Shown here in pieces: positions 30,966 through 43,565 of a stretch of DNA of 64,000 nucleotides. Both the position numbers and the translations under genes were made by a program. This stretch comes from Colocasia esculenta. Taxonomy: Eukaryota > Streptophyta > Magnoliopsida > Alismatales > Araceae. The first letter of the stretch is position 1. Each line of letters opens with the position of its first letter. A model generated the notes under the pieces. The model did not search any database. It saw only the letters and a program-made list of their open reading frames with translations, and was not told the DNA's origin. Location: NCBI GenBank assembly GCA_014218235.1, contig CM024753.1, positions 183,372,348 to 183,436,347 on the forward strand. Reading direction: 5' to 3'.

Positions 30966-32945
30966 TCACTGAATTTTACATAAGCCTAATTCTCTTCTAA
31001 GAGATGTGAACCTATCCTCTGCCAATGGTTTTGTAAAGATATCAGCTAGTTGTTGTTCTGTTGGTATGAAGCTATTTCCAAATTTCTATTTGCTACCTCA
31101 TCTCTCAAGAAGTGATGACGAATTTCTATGTGTTTTGTCCTAGAGTGTTGAATGGGATTTTTGGATAGATTGATTGCACTAGTGTTGTCACATAGGATTG
31201 GTGTGCATCCAAGGTCAATGTCATAGTCACACAACTGACTTTTTATCCACAACACTTGTGTTGCACAACTCCCTGCAGCAACATATTCTGCCTCTGCAGT
31301 GGAGAGTGCAACCGAATGTTGCTTCTTGGATGCCCACGAAACCATGCAACCACCAAGCATCTGGCAATAGCCACTAGTGCTCTTCCTGTCAATTTTACAT
31401 CCAGCATAGTCAGCATCAGAATATGAGATTAAGTTAAAGCTACTCTCTGCCGGATACCAAAGACCCATGTCATGTGTACCTGAGAGATACCTGAATATTC
31501 TCTTAACTGCAATTAGGTGGCTTTCCTTTGGACTAGATTGATATCTAGCACAGAGGCAAACGCTGAATTGTATGTCAGGTCTACTTGCAGTAAGATAGAG
31601 GAGTGAGCCGATCATACCTCGGAAATGTTTAGCATCTACCGTTTACCTTTCTCATCACTTTCTAGCTTAATGCTTGTGCTCATCGGTGTTGAGGCAGGTT
31701 TTGCAGTTTCAAACTGAAATCTCTTGAGAAGCTCTTTGATATATTTTTCTTGGTTTATGAAGAAGCCATCTTCCATTTGCTTGACCTGCAGACCAAGAAA
31801 AAATTGAAGCTCCCCCATTAAACTCATCTCAAATTCACTGTGCATATGATGTGAGAATTCTTCACACAGTGATGGGTTAGTAGAGCCAAAGATTATGTCG
31901 TCCACATACACTTGAACAACAATGATGTGTGTGCGAACTTTCTTTGTAAAGAGAGTTTGGTCTACTTTACCTCGTGAGTAGTTTTTGCTTACCAGAAATT
32001 GGCTTAGCCTGTCGTACCAAGCTCGGGGTGCCTGTTTCAAACCATAGAGAGCCTTGTGCAATTTGTATACATGGTTTGGTTTGTCATGAAGTTCAAAGCC
32101 AGGTGGTTGAGAGACATAAACTTCCTCTTTGATGTAGCCATTTAAGAAAGCAGTTTTAACATCCATTTGATATATTTGAACTTGTTTGAGCATGCATAGC
32201 TAACAAGATTCTGACTGCTTCTAGTCTAGCTACAGGTGCAAAAGATTCTTCAAAATCCACACCAAATTCCTGATTATAACCTTTGCAACCAGTCTAGCCT
32301 TGTTTCTCACCACCTTTCCCTCTTCATTTAGTTTATTCCTAAAGACCCATCTTGTTCCAATTACAGAAATTTCGGGGGTTCTAGGAACTAAACTCCAGAC
32401 ATTGTTTCTTTGAAATTGACCTAGCTCTTCATGCATAGCATCAATCCATGAATTTTCGTTTAAGGCTTCTTCAACATTTTTAGGCTCCACTTGAGAGACA
32501 AAGGCTAAATGATCCTGTTCAACTATTTGATGACTTGAGACCTAGTTTGAACTGAATCATTTATGTTACCTATGACATTCTCAAGTGGATGTGCTTTAGA
32601 GTACCTCACATTTGTGATTGTTGAAGGACCGGGTTGATCTTGCACTTCAGAAGTCTGTTCTGGAGGAGGGGTGGCTGGAGGACTTCCATGTTGTGGTTCA
32701 TCCTTGTGTTGTGGATCTTGTGCAGGTACTTCATCTTCATTTCTGAACAGAAGTCCGTCATCTTCATCATTGTACCTGCGTAGATAGCCATTGATTATTG
32801 TTGGAACTGACTTAGAGAGTGTGTTTGGTTTTCTTTGCAGTTCTTCATGTGTTGTATCTTCAGTGTCATCTTGAAACCTGTAAGGATTAGGACTATTAGA
32901 TTTGGTTTGAGATTCATCAAATACAACATGTGGAGTTTCTTCCAC
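30966..32945 (-). pseudogene. pol: Element B reverse transcriptase and RNase H, frameshifted
   Basis: RT begins in the linker 32523-32945, continues at 32230-32490 (WVFRNKLNEEG, NKARLVAK), 31636-32193 (QMDVKTAFLNG, LYGLKQAPRAWY, catalytic YVDDIIF) and ends as RNase H at 31046-31615 (SYSDADYAG, STAEAEY, LCDNTSAINLSKNP). The last part, QQLADIFTKPL to the TGA at 30966, is in another frame. At least four single-base frame changes separate these pieces, yet the catalytic motifs are all present. Confidence 0.85.
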
Positions 32946-34218
32946 TTTTTGGTTTTAAGATTAAACACTCTATAAGCTCTAGAGTGTTCTGAGTATCCAA
33001 GAAAAATACCTTTGTCGCTTTTGGCTTCAAATTTGTCCAGATCAATTTTATCATTGTTATGTATGAACACCTTTGAACCAAAAACTCTGAAGTATCCAAG
33101 GGATGGTTTCTTACCTTTCAGAAGCTCATAGGGAGTTTTCTTGAATACCGGTCTTACCATGGCTCGATTGAGAATGTAGCATGACGTGTTTACTGCTTCT
33201 GCCCAAAAGGTTCTGGAAAGTTGATTTTCGATCAGAAGCGTACGAGCCATCTCCACCAAGGTTCTATTTTTCCTCTCCACAACCCCGTTTTGTTCTGGAG
33301 TTCTTGGGGAGGAGAACAAGTGTTCTATTCCTTGGTTCCTGCAGAAATCAGTGAAGGAGTGATTGTCAAATTCTCCCCCGTGATCAGTGCGGATGGAGCA
33401 TATCTTGTGGACAGTTCCATGCTCAATTTTATTGAAGAATTCTTCAAAAACATTAAGTGCATCATTCTTATGAGCCAGAAATTTCACCCAAGTGAACCTA
33501 GAAAAGTCATCTACAATGACAAAACCATACCGTTTGCCAGTGAGACTCAATGTTCTAGTAGGTCCAAATAGGTCCATGTGCAACAGTTCATAAGCTTTGG
33601 AAGTACTTACCGGTGCTTTCGATTTGAAGGATTTTCGGGTCTGTTTTCCCTGTGCACATGCATCACAGAAATTTTCATTTTTCTTGAATGGAATTTCAGG
33701 AAGTCCACTTACAAGTTTGAGCCTCATTATCTTGTGCAAAACATTGTAACTCGCATGTCCAAGCCTACGATGCCACAATGTAAGCTCACCTGTTTATTTG
33801 CTACAAGACATAAATCATTATTTTCTGGATCATCTAAATCAACCATGTAGATGTTATTCATTCTTTTTCCAGAAAATTTGAGACTTCCTGTTTTCTTATC
33901 AAGGATTTGACATGAATCTGATTCAAAAACAATTTTATGGCCCTTATCACACAATTGACTTATACTAAGCAAATTGTGATGAAGACCATTGACTAATAGT
34001 ACATTATCTATTGAGTTGGAGGTAAACTTACCAACCTTACCTGAGCCGATGATCTGGCCTTTGTTGTTACCTCCAAAGACAACGTGACCTCCGTCTTTTT
34101 CCACAAGGAAACTGAATTTTTCTTTATCGCCCGTCATATGCCTCGAGCAGCCACTATCCAGGTACCATTTGTTTTGATTGTGAGCTGCTAGGCATTCCTG
34201 CACATGTGGATCAGACAA
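32795..34218 (-). pseudogene. Element B protease and integrase, frameshifted
   Basis: 33727-34218 holds the protease with intact WYLDSGCSRHMTG, then the pre-integrase region. A frame change near 33780 leads into 32795-33778, with the zinc motif (WHRRLGHAS ... CDACAQGK), catalytic D in LLHMDLFGP, D in RTDHGGEF and E in EQNGVVERKNR. The integrase tail shifts frame again near 32945. The active sites look functional apart from the frame breaks. Confidence 0.85.
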
Positions 34219-36185
34219 GAGGTTTTGGTACCCAAATTACTTTGGGTGCCGTTTCATCATTCATGCCAAACAGTAAATGCTTTGGAATCCAGATTTGTTT
34301 AAATTTCTGTTTTAGTGGATTGTTCCAGCATTGTTTTTCATTGTGCCCAATCTTTTTACAGATCTTACATGATGATGGCTTATGAACAACAGTGGATTTT
34401 GGATTCTTAGTTGCATGCATAGGCATCTTACCCTTTTGTTGCCTAGTGAGCTTAGCCTTAGGAACTTGCTGTTTTGCTTGGGACATCCCTGTTTGGGGTT
34501 GGTAGCAAACTCCTTAAGCTTAGTTGGAACAAATTTGGTAGCCTTAGGTTCCTGGTTTTTGCCCTTGGTTTGATTTTTCCTTTTCCTTGAGGGATTTTGA
34601 TTGCTAGAACTTGGGATAGGATCAGTGAAATTAGTCAGCAGATTTTTTCCTGTTTCCTTTGGCTTGGGATTTTGAAACCCAATCCCATGTCTAGCAACAA
34701 ACACATTGGATCCTAAGATTGCATCTAGATTCTGTTTGCTCTTGACAAAACTAGATAGATCCTTTGTTTTGCCTTTCAATTCCTTTTCAGCTTTTTCCAA
34801 TTTCTCTTTTAGATCAGTATGCTCATTGTTTAGAGTTTCAAGGAGGTTCATTAGATCATCTTTCTCTTTTTGAACTTCTTGAAGCTTAATTTTCATGCTA
34901 TCCATCTCTTCACTGTGTGTTTGTTCATCTATTTTCATCATGTCAATTACCTTATTCAGAGATTCAATTTCATCATTGTTATCAGTTTCATGAACAAGGA
35001 AATTAACTTTCTTCTTGAGTGCTTTATTTTCTGATTTGAATTGATAGAATTTTTCAAAAAGGACAGTGTAAGCTTCTTCCCATTCAGTAGTAGAGAAAGA
35101 TTCAAAGGAAGAATTTACCTCAGAGGAGTCATCACTCCTTGCCATAAGACAGTGAATCTCGTCATCTCCTGAGGTAGCTTGACTTTTTCCATCATCGTCT
35201 TCATCACTCCATGTAGCCAGCATTGCTTTGGCTTTCTTGAAGACGAACTTGTCCTTTTTCAGTTTCTTCTTGAGCTCGGGGCACTCTCCTCTCATGTGTC
35301 CCTGCTTCTTGCACTCATAGCACACAACATCAGATTTTTTATTGGACGAATCAAACCTGTTGGTGCCTTTTTGGAAAGGTTTGGAGTTTCCTGAACCTCT
35401 TCTCTTGAATTTTAGAAACTTCTTAAACTGTCTAGTGAGCATGGCCATTTCATCATTCTCACTATCAGTAGAGGTTTCAGACTCAGACCCTTCTGTTGGG
35501 CACTCTTTTTGGAATCTGAAGATACTCTGTTGGAAGCCTTCAAGGCAATTGACTTCCTTGGATTTTCTTCAGTTTCTTTTCTTTTTACATTTAGTTCATA
35601 AGTCATGAGAGATCCAATCAATTCATCCACTTTCATTGTTGAAAGATTCTTGGAATCCTCGATGACAGTGACTTTGGTGTTCCAAGAGGATGGAAGAGAC
35701 CGAAGTATCTTCCTCACCAAATCACTTTCTGAGTATTCCTTCTTAAGACCTTTCAATCCATTTATAAGTACCATGAATCTAGAAAACATGTCAGAAATTG
35801 TCTCATCACGGTTCATCTTAAACATTTCATATTCTGAGACTAACATGCTTACCTTGGATTCTCTCACCTCAGACGTACCTTCATATATCAACTCGAGCTT
35901 GTCCCACATCTCCTTAGCTGAGGTGCATGTGGAGACTCTCGAGTACTCCTTTGGGTGGACCGCGCACTGCATCATGTTGAGGGCGCTCCAGTTGAGTGTC
36001 CCTTTTGCAATCTGGTCCTTGGTCCATGTATCTTCGTCTTGAGGCAATCCATATGGTCCTGTTCTGACTATCTTCCACAATTCATAGTTTTGTGCTCGTA
36101 GAAACACCTGCATGCGGTTTTTCCAATATGGATAGTCAGTGCCATCAAAGAAGGGTGGCCTGGTCACAGAGTGTCCCTCGGCCAT
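34211..36185 (-). pseudogene. gag: Element B gag, two frameshifts
   Basis: I take MAEGHSVTRPPFF at 36185 as the start, because the longer frame to 36266 runs up to the primer site. Pieces: 35412-36185 (YWKNRMQVFL, gag core), 34490-35448 (CYECKKQGHMRGEC zinc knuckle, then a long coiled coil rich in E/K/L) and 34211-34486 (second knuckle CKICKKIGHNEKQC). Frame changes lie near 35500 and 34490. The two knuckles and the coiled coil match element A in order. Confidence 0.85.
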
Positions 36186-36267
36186 ATACCCTTGGTAGAT
36201 TCCATTTGACCGTGAATCTCCTGATCGTAAGATCAAATAGATAAAGCAATAAATCGGAGAAACCACG

Positions 36268-36279
36268 GCTCTGATACCA
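36268..36279 (-). other. Primer binding site of element B
   Basis: Minus strand TGGTATCAGAGC, a perfect match to the initiator-tRNA-Met site of plant LTR elements, two bases from the LTR edge. Confidence 0.95.
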
Positions 36280-36281
36280 AT

Positions 36282-37606
36282 TGAAGGGTTGCGGAATTCC
36301 CAATATGGTAATCTAGAAGGGGGGTTGAATAGATTACTGTCTCTTAAAAACTATTATCACGTTCTTTTTCTTAAAGCACAGATTATCAAGACAGTATCAA
36401 GATCTAAACTATGTGTAGATGATGTAGAAACCTATCTAGCGTGTGAATATTCAACGTGTCTATCAAACATCTATCGTAGAAACGATCAAACCACGAGACA
36501 CGCAGATTTACGTGGTTCGGAGTACACAACCGTGTATCCTACGTCCACGGCACACACACACACAGAGAGTAAACTGCTTATGAGCGAGTTCGGTGACTAC
36601 AACTCACACACACACGTGTTTTCTGATGTGCACCCACGATCAGAACAACACACACACGTGATCTCAAGCACAAGAGACGCTTGAATCACACAAACACACA
36701 CACGGTTGATGAGAATTATGAAACAGGAAGAGTTCAGAGTGTAGGAGTAAATCCTGATGTGGAACTCTTCTGAGAACGCCTGGATGGAGTTCAAACTTCG
36801 ACTTGAGTGCTCTAGATTGATGGAGAAGGTTGAATCCACGACGATCTATCTTCAGTACTGCAGGATCAACAGATCTTTCGGTCTCTGCACTGCAGACTTG
36901 AAGCAGAGCAGCAGCAACTTCTTTTCTCTTGGACTTGGCTTTAGGGTTTTTGGTTGTGGCTGCTTCTGTACGAGATTCTCTTCAAAAGGATACTTATATA
37001 GTTGTGTTTTCATGTGGAGAGTCGTGGGACTTGAAAACACAATCTTGGATATGAAGGAAGGTTTCCGTATTTGAAGATCCTCTGCGTCTGTCGACAGGTG
37101 CTGAGAGTCTGTCGACAGATTGCAACAGATTTGCAATAGACAGACTTCAGGTTGCTCTGGCCTGTGGCATCTGTCGACAGGCGACACATATCTGTCGACA
37201 GGTAGAGTCAGTTTTGCCAAAACACAGAACTCTGGCATTTCTGTCTGTGACATCTGTCGACAGGTCTCTGAGCATCTGTCGACAGGTGCTCTCAGTACTT
37301 TTCTGTCTGATCACAATTGTGGCATCTGTCGACATATGCCTTTGGGTCTGTCGACAGGTACATGTATACACTGTGATTGTGATCATTTTCTCATGATTTG
37401 AGAAGGCTTGGTTATATGCATTTGTACCTACATGATAAAACATGTATAGTTAGGTATAATGAAGACATAGATAACCAAATATTGTATCATGTTAATTGAC
37501 ATGTATGAAACCTCAATTCAACGCATTCATCATTAAAAACATTGTTTGACTTTCATTTATCACTTAGAGTGTGAATTCACTTAGTTTCCAGAATATGAAC
37601 CCAACA
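36282..37606 (-). repeat. 5' LTR of element B
   Basis: 1325 bp, TG...CA. The TATA box on the minus strand is at plus positions 36993-37000. Eight CTGTCGACAG-type boxes form four pairs at 37090/37111, 37173/37194, 37256/37278 and 37328/37350. Pair-to-pair steps are 83, 83 and 72 bp. They lie upstream of the TATA box, in U3. Confidence 0.95.
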
Positions 37607-38017
37607 CAATGCAGCAAATACAGAGGCTTTCCTTTCTTGAACTCTCTCAGAGAAGTACTTGGAGTTAAAGTGCTCCTTGAACTCCTCCCAAGTAAACTGT
37701 GCATCTGCCCTGGTGGCCTCTACAGACTCCCACCACGTTCGGGCATCCCGCTCAAGCTGGAAAGTGGCAAGTAATAGCTTATCTCCACCCGCACATTGCA
37801 TGACGCGGAAAATATGCTCAATCTCTTTAAGCCAATTCTCTGCCTCATCAGGATTAGTGGTCCCACTGAAACGAGGCGGATTTAAATTGCTGAAATTCCT
37901 GTGTAGATCTCCGGCTCCTCGGTTATTATTATTGGCTCTAGTAGCTTGCAGTAACGCTTGAGTGAGTTGCTGAATGGTCTGCTGCATGTCACGGAGTTGT
38001 GCATGCTCCGCTGCCAT
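37607..38017 (-). pseudogene. gag: Gypsy element C gag, N-terminal part
   Basis: Starts MAAEHAQLRDMQQ at 38017. It contains PPRFSGTTNPDEAENWL, IFRVMQCAGGDKLLLATFQL and ARTWWESV, the conserved Gypsy gag core, and breaks off at FAAL at the CAATG site. The reading resumes at 26174 after element B. The N terminus is similar to the fragment in element D (62560-62668), which places C and D in one lineage. Confidence 0.85.
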
Positions 38018-38208
38018 TGTTGTGATGTAAGTTCCTTCAAAAGAGAATTTTTAATGTAAGTCATTGAGGTTGCACTAAGTTTGTGCGTGTGTGAGTTTAT
38101 TTAACCTTATTACCCTTGATTCTACCCATCTCACACAGGTATGGAATTAGACTCTAAGTCGAGGCAGGTCAAACCTAGATCATCTTATACTTAAGAATAA
38201 CCTAGGCT

Positions 38209-38220
38209 CTGATATCACAA
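38209..38220 (-). other. Degenerate primer binding site of element C
   Basis: Minus strand TGATATCAGAGC, one base from the tRNA-Met type site, a few bases from the LTR edge at 38224. Confidence 0.55.
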
Positions 38221-38223
38221 AAC

Positions 38224-41156
38224 TGTAACGCCTCGACGCGGAATATCGGAGCGAAATTACAGTTATTAAATAGTACAGAGCGAGAAATAAATAACAAACC
38301 ATTGCACAATTGGAACAATATCAAATAAACTCCAATTTCATTGATAATTCCTCAAACTTCATTACATTCACTAATCAGAGCCATAACTAGGGTCCAGAGT
38401 ACTTTATTCAATCCAAACTATTACATAAGGACTAATTGACTCATAACTATACTAACTAACTACTAAACGGTGGTTGTTGATCTGGCCACTCTTGGACATC
38501 GTCCTCGTTCCCATCCTCGTGAGTGTGGTCATCTCCATCTGACTCATCTGAACACATGAAACAATAACGTAGGATGAGTGAATAACGCCCAGTAGGACTT
38601 AATATCTCATGAGAACAAGCATGCTTTAAATGATTATTGTCTTAAATGGCAGAGTAACTAAAGAGTATAGTCATGTAGAGCAAGTAATGATAACAAGAGA
38701 ACAATAGCACTGGTACAGTGAAAATAGCACAACGAGAACGATAATGGAATGGCCATGTAACGATAATAGCATGTAATGATAGCACTTGTATAGCACTTGA
38801 ATAGATTGCACTTGTATAGCACTTTGATTGTCATAGATTAATCTTGATAGTATAATAGCACTGAGTGTATGCCGTACACACCCTTGATCATTTTAACTCC
38901 CATGGGAACTGGCACTTTTTGGGCACTCTTCCCAGGACCAGATCGAGCTCTATTGTGCTGGCATAAGACATTTCTTATCTGAGACAATCACATAAATGGC
39001 CAAGAGAGTACCGAGAATAGATGAGAGTAATTGACGAACAGATGAGAGAGTAGAGAGAACGTGAACAGATGAGAGTACTGAGATAGTAGATGAGATAGGG
39101 GTACAATCGTAAAACGATGTTAAACACGATAGTCACAGTTGCACGGCACTAGGTCGGGTACCGACAGTCAGGTAGAAGTCATAACCGCCCACTAGTTGTG
39201 CTATGAACATAGGCTAGATGGTCCAGCGTGATCCAAAGGTAAGAGAGAACACACTAAGGCTGTTTGGATCGTACTGATCCCTAAGGTATAATAAGTGTTA
39301 AGGGTACAACCAGCTCGTCGGCTAAGGACGTGCGCCAAAGCCAAGAAGACTTACGGAGGCCTTGACAAAGAGTCCCTGGCCCAGTCGAGAGTATTCCCGA
39401 TGGAGAGGTGGTCCATGCCAAGAGAGTGTCTAGCAAACTAGGGTCCGTCGTGCCTCGAGTGCTCGAAGGCCGAGAGAAGCGATCACGGTATTCAAATCAC
39501 GCGATTAAATCGAAGACAAGTGTAAATAATTAAATAGGAAAATTTAGTAATTAATTTTACTTAATTATCTGATACGTTATTGAGTAATTTAATAGGGTTT
39601 AATGACAAACATGATTGTTAAGTGTGTGCAAGTGTAAGAAATCAAGAGAGCATGTATGATTGTGCATATAGTTTTTAAATTAATTAATTTCATGGAGATT
39701 TTATCCATTTATAGTTAACAAGTCGAAATTAATCATGACAGTACTTAATTAGGGTTAATCAGGGCTTATATGTCATTAATAGCAGGGTTATATTGGTAAT
39801 TCAGGATTCTGGCCACGACTCTGAGGTCGCGACGCAGTTGGCTATCGAGTTAAGGTCGCGACGCCAGGCCCGGTCGCGTTCCTTTGAACCGGCCGCTAGG
39901 GTGAACTGGGGCAGGTCGTGACCAGTCGACCCATCGCATTTAGAACGCGACGGACCCCCATGTTGCGACCCCCTCTGAGATCGTGACGGGTCGGGCCGTC
40001 GCGACTTCAGAAGGTGGCCCGAGCCCAGAAAAGTGCTTTTTGCCCTTTTCCAGGTGGGTTCCATCCCTCATAGTTCACTTCAAAAATTGATATAAAATCA
40101 CAGAAAGCTCCAAAATTCATGAAATCAATTTTAAACGAATCTATACATGGAGATCTATCAATGGGCATGATGAATTAGAAAACAGATTCGTGTAAGGCAT
40201 ACTTTAGATAGGTTAAATTTCGCTAACCTAGAACATGCACATGTATAGAAAATGATTTAATTCGCATAGCATGCTCAATGGAATTTGGGCAAAATGGGTT
40301 CGTTAGAACCCTAGCATCAAGCAGTATTTATGGTATTTAATTCAAGGTATGAGGACAAGTAGATTCAGAGATGCAAGGCAATCAAGGAGGTTCGGGCACA
40401 ACATGTTAACAAAAGTTTGGACATTTAATTCGCCTCATGTATGAACAAAAAAGAGTGAAATCATGGGGCTTTCGAAGAGGGGTGCATGATCTGCCTAGGG
40501 TTTAAGTTTCACGAATTTAGCTTGAGAGATTTCCTATCTTTTCTCGTGAGTAATAAATCCTAGGGTTGATGACGAAAATAAGATGAAAAAGCCCTTGCTC
40601 CAAGCCTTCTCCACCTTGCTTCTCACGTCCACACCCTTCTCCTTCGTCCTCTAGAGCTCCCACCATGATCTATGGGTTGCTAGGGCCGAGTTTAGGGTGT
40701 TTTGTTTACTTATTAGAGTCCTTCCTATCTAAGACTCCTTTCCCCCATTAAATTCTGAATTTCCCCATTTATCACCGTCCTTCCTAACATTTATCTCCTA
40801 ATTAGGATGGAGGAGAGATCCAATTTCATGGGTAAGGAGTTAGGGTAAGTATATGACTCTTTTTAGGATATATATGGCTTATTTAATATTTATCTTACCC
40901 CTTTTATTATTTACTTATTATTTTTAATCCGAATTTCACCTAATTAGCTCCCATCTCATGATGGGCTCTCCACCTTTGGGCCCACTCTTTCATGTTTGGG
41001 CCATTAATACAACCCACTCCTAATTTTGGTTAATGGGTATTGATTTAATTCCCTTAAATTCTATTTATCCCCTTTTTATTCCAATTAAATATATTTATCT
41101 CATTTATTAAAATATTTTTTTTATTTTATTGGGATTTAAAAATCAAGGTTGCTACA
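38224..41156 (-). repeat. 5' LTR of Gypsy element C (Del/Tekay-like)
   Basis: Starts TGTAACGCCTCG and ends GTTGCTACA. Stretches such as CAGTAGGACTTAATATCTC and ACCAGCTCGTCGGC are shared with the LTR of D, so the order of blocks is conserved. It includes a GCGAC-N10-GTCGC array (39829-40002). It abuts CACTA coding DNA at 41157, giving ATCTG as one candidate copy of its target site; the other is outside the window. No host gene is present. Confidence 0.8.
39829..40002. repeat. Five GCGAC-N10-GTCGC dyads in the LTR of C
   Basis: Dyads start at 39829, 39858, about 39915, about 39945 and 39983, all with 10 bp spacers. Imperfect arms (GTGAC, ATCGC, GTTGC, ATCGA) are mostly explained by C-to-T type changes. 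Confidence 0.8.
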
Positions 41157-43565
41157 ATCTGGCTAGAGTACACATGGAAAGTTGGCATGTCGTTACTGTA
41201 TGGACTATTCCAAATCATTTGTGTTGAAATCTGGTGAAAAATCATATTGGTTCGATTGCTATCGACGATTTTCTATCAAGTAACCATCTTTTTTGAAGGC
41301 AAAAGGATTCATTCTTGAATAACACAATTGAAATGGATGAAGCAGATTTGGAACGAGTGTCTGGTCGACATATAGCGAGGCAGGTGCAAAACTTACCAGA
41401 TATAGTACAATTGATTGGTAGTACCCGACAACTCCCAGGATTTGGAAAGGATCACAACTAGGTGAAGAAAAGCATCTTATAATAATTTCCTTACTGGTCA
41501 ACTCTTTTGATACAACACAACTTGGATGTCATGCATATCGAGAAGAATATTTTTGATAACAATGTTTAACATGATCATAAATGTAAAAGGCAAAACAAAT
41601 GACAATGTCAAAGCGCGTATGGACTTGAAAATACTTTGCAAACGTCTAGAACTAGAATTTCAACACATACATGGAAAATTTGTACAACCTAAAGCATGTT
41701 ACGTACTTGGGGATAGACAGATTAAGGAAGTGTGTCAATGGTTAAAACAATTGAGATTTTCATATAGATATGTGTCCAACATTGCCCGTTGTGTGAATGC
41801 CAATGAGGGGAAGTATATGGAATGAAGAGTCATGATTGTCATGTGTTCATGCAAAGGTTGTTGCCCATTACATTTCGTGACTTCCTTCTGAAGCAAATAT
41901 GGGGAACATTGACCAAGCTGAGCCATTTTTTTAGGATTTTATGTGCATTGGAACTCCGTCTTCATGAAGTGCAAACTGTTGAACAAAATGTGGTACATAT
42001 AATTTGCAAGTTAGAGAAGATATTTCCTCATGCGTTCTTCGATTCAATGGAGCACTTGATTATCCATTTGCCATATGAGGCTAGAGTCGGAGGACCAATA
42101 CAATTTCGATGGATGTATCTATTTGAGAGGTATATTAGTATCTTTCATTTCTTTTTCCACTGACGACGATTGTTTATGTTTTATATCAACTTTATTATCT
42201 GTTTCATTGACGTTATAGGTGCATGCATGATTTGCATATGAAAGTCCGCAACAAAGCAAAAGTGGAAGGTTCGATTACCCAGACATATGTTATTGAAGAA
42301 ATATCGAACTTTTGTTCGATGTATTTTGAACCCGATATACAAACTCGACGCACTCGACCTCCACGTAATGATGATAGGGGAGATACTACTATGTCTGACT
42401 GACTCTCTATATTTGAGTATCCTGGACGTGCGTTCGGATATTCTTCGACTCACATACTCGAAGAAAAAGAGTTGTCAGTCATAGAGATCTATATCCTTAT
42501 GAATTGTATTGAGATTGAACCTTATATTAGATAAGTCCTCCAGTCACATGTCTTTATGTACTTAAGTTGTTTGTCCTTCTCGTCATTTAAAGTAGTGTTG
42601 CATTTACATCCCAGAGAATTTGACTCAGAATTACTCCAAAAAAAATCAACGTCTCATTGACGTGCAGGTTGAAAAAGAACGAGAGAAGTCTTTTGCCAGT
42701 TGGTTAAGATATCGAGTAAGTGTACATGAATGATTTCATGCATAAGTACGCAGACTATTTATCTTGATAACCTTATGCCTAATTTTTATATAGGTTGAAG
42801 AAAATTTTATTATTGATAAAAGAGTTCAAGAGATAAGTTATGAGCTTTCCAAAATTGCACGTGCCTATCCAGACTTCATTGTTAGTGGATACCGCTTTCA
42901 CACAAGGGATTATGAATGGAATAAGTCTACGATGAACATCGGTGTATGTGTGAAGGGAAGTAACTACAACGAAAATGAATTAGACTATTATGATATCCTT
43001 GAAGAAGTCTTAGAATTGCAATATTTGGGACAAGACAACAATATAGTTATATTTAAGTGTCATTGGTTTGATCCTACTTCTGTTCGAAATGACACAATAT
43101 ATGGGATTGTTGATGTCAAACGTAAGTCTAAATTGAATACATATGAGCCCTTCATTTTGGCCGCACAAGCCCAGTAAGTATATTATTCAAACTATTCATC
43201 GCCCAGGTTGAAAGATTGGTGGGTAGTTTGTAAGGTGAAAAGAAGACTATTGCCCAACTATGAGTTTGATTCAGCTGAAATTGAAGTTGAAAATGTTAAT
43301 GACAATTTTTTCAATTAGACTGGAGTGACGTAGTGCAGTTGGATATTTCTACCCATTTTTGTTTGGATGATACAGATGAGCCACTTTCGTTATATAAGGA
43401 GAATGAAGTGGAAGAAGTTGACCCAACTGATCTAATCGATGTTCTAGGGGTGTGGAGTCTTCTGCAGAGGAAGAGTATACCGTTGATGAGGATGAAGAGG
43501 ATGAGGAAGATGAGGCTGAGTTAGACATATCTTTAGCATCCAATGAGGAAATATATAATGTTTGA
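41157..43565 (+). pseudogene. CACTA (En/Spm) tnp2-type transposase, 5'-truncated and decayed
   Basis: The first bases already encode the middle of the transposase (a diverged GKLACxYCM ... SYWFDCYRRF region). Then follow LDVMHIEKNIFDN at about 41520, NVKGKTNDNVKARMDL (frame changed), MKSHDCHVFMQRLLPITFRD at 41822, FDSMEHLIIHLPYEARVGGP, then VEEISNFCSMYFEP. The C-terminal DUF4216-like part, GYRFHTRDYEWNKST ... FILAAQAQ (42880-43175), is followed by an acidic tail to about 43565. Several stops, frame shifts and likely introns occur. The family cuts and pastes CACTA elements. The missing N-terminal half must lie beyond element C's lost left LTR. Confidence 0.85.

Larger units (their letters stand above)
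26175..37606 (-). mobile_element. Complete SIRE-like Copia retrotransposon B
   Basis: 11.4 kb element with LTRs 26175-27479 and 36282-37606, CAATG target duplications, a primer site (36268-36279), a polypurine tract (27480-27497) and all domains in Copia order, plus an extra ORF between pol and the 3' LTR. The TGTTGGGTTC start and AAAAAGGGGGAGAA tract are as in SIRE/Maximus elements. I count roughly 15-20 substitutions between LTRs plus one ~20 bp indel, so the insertion is fairly young. Pol is nevertheless split by several frameshifts. Confidence 0.95.
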
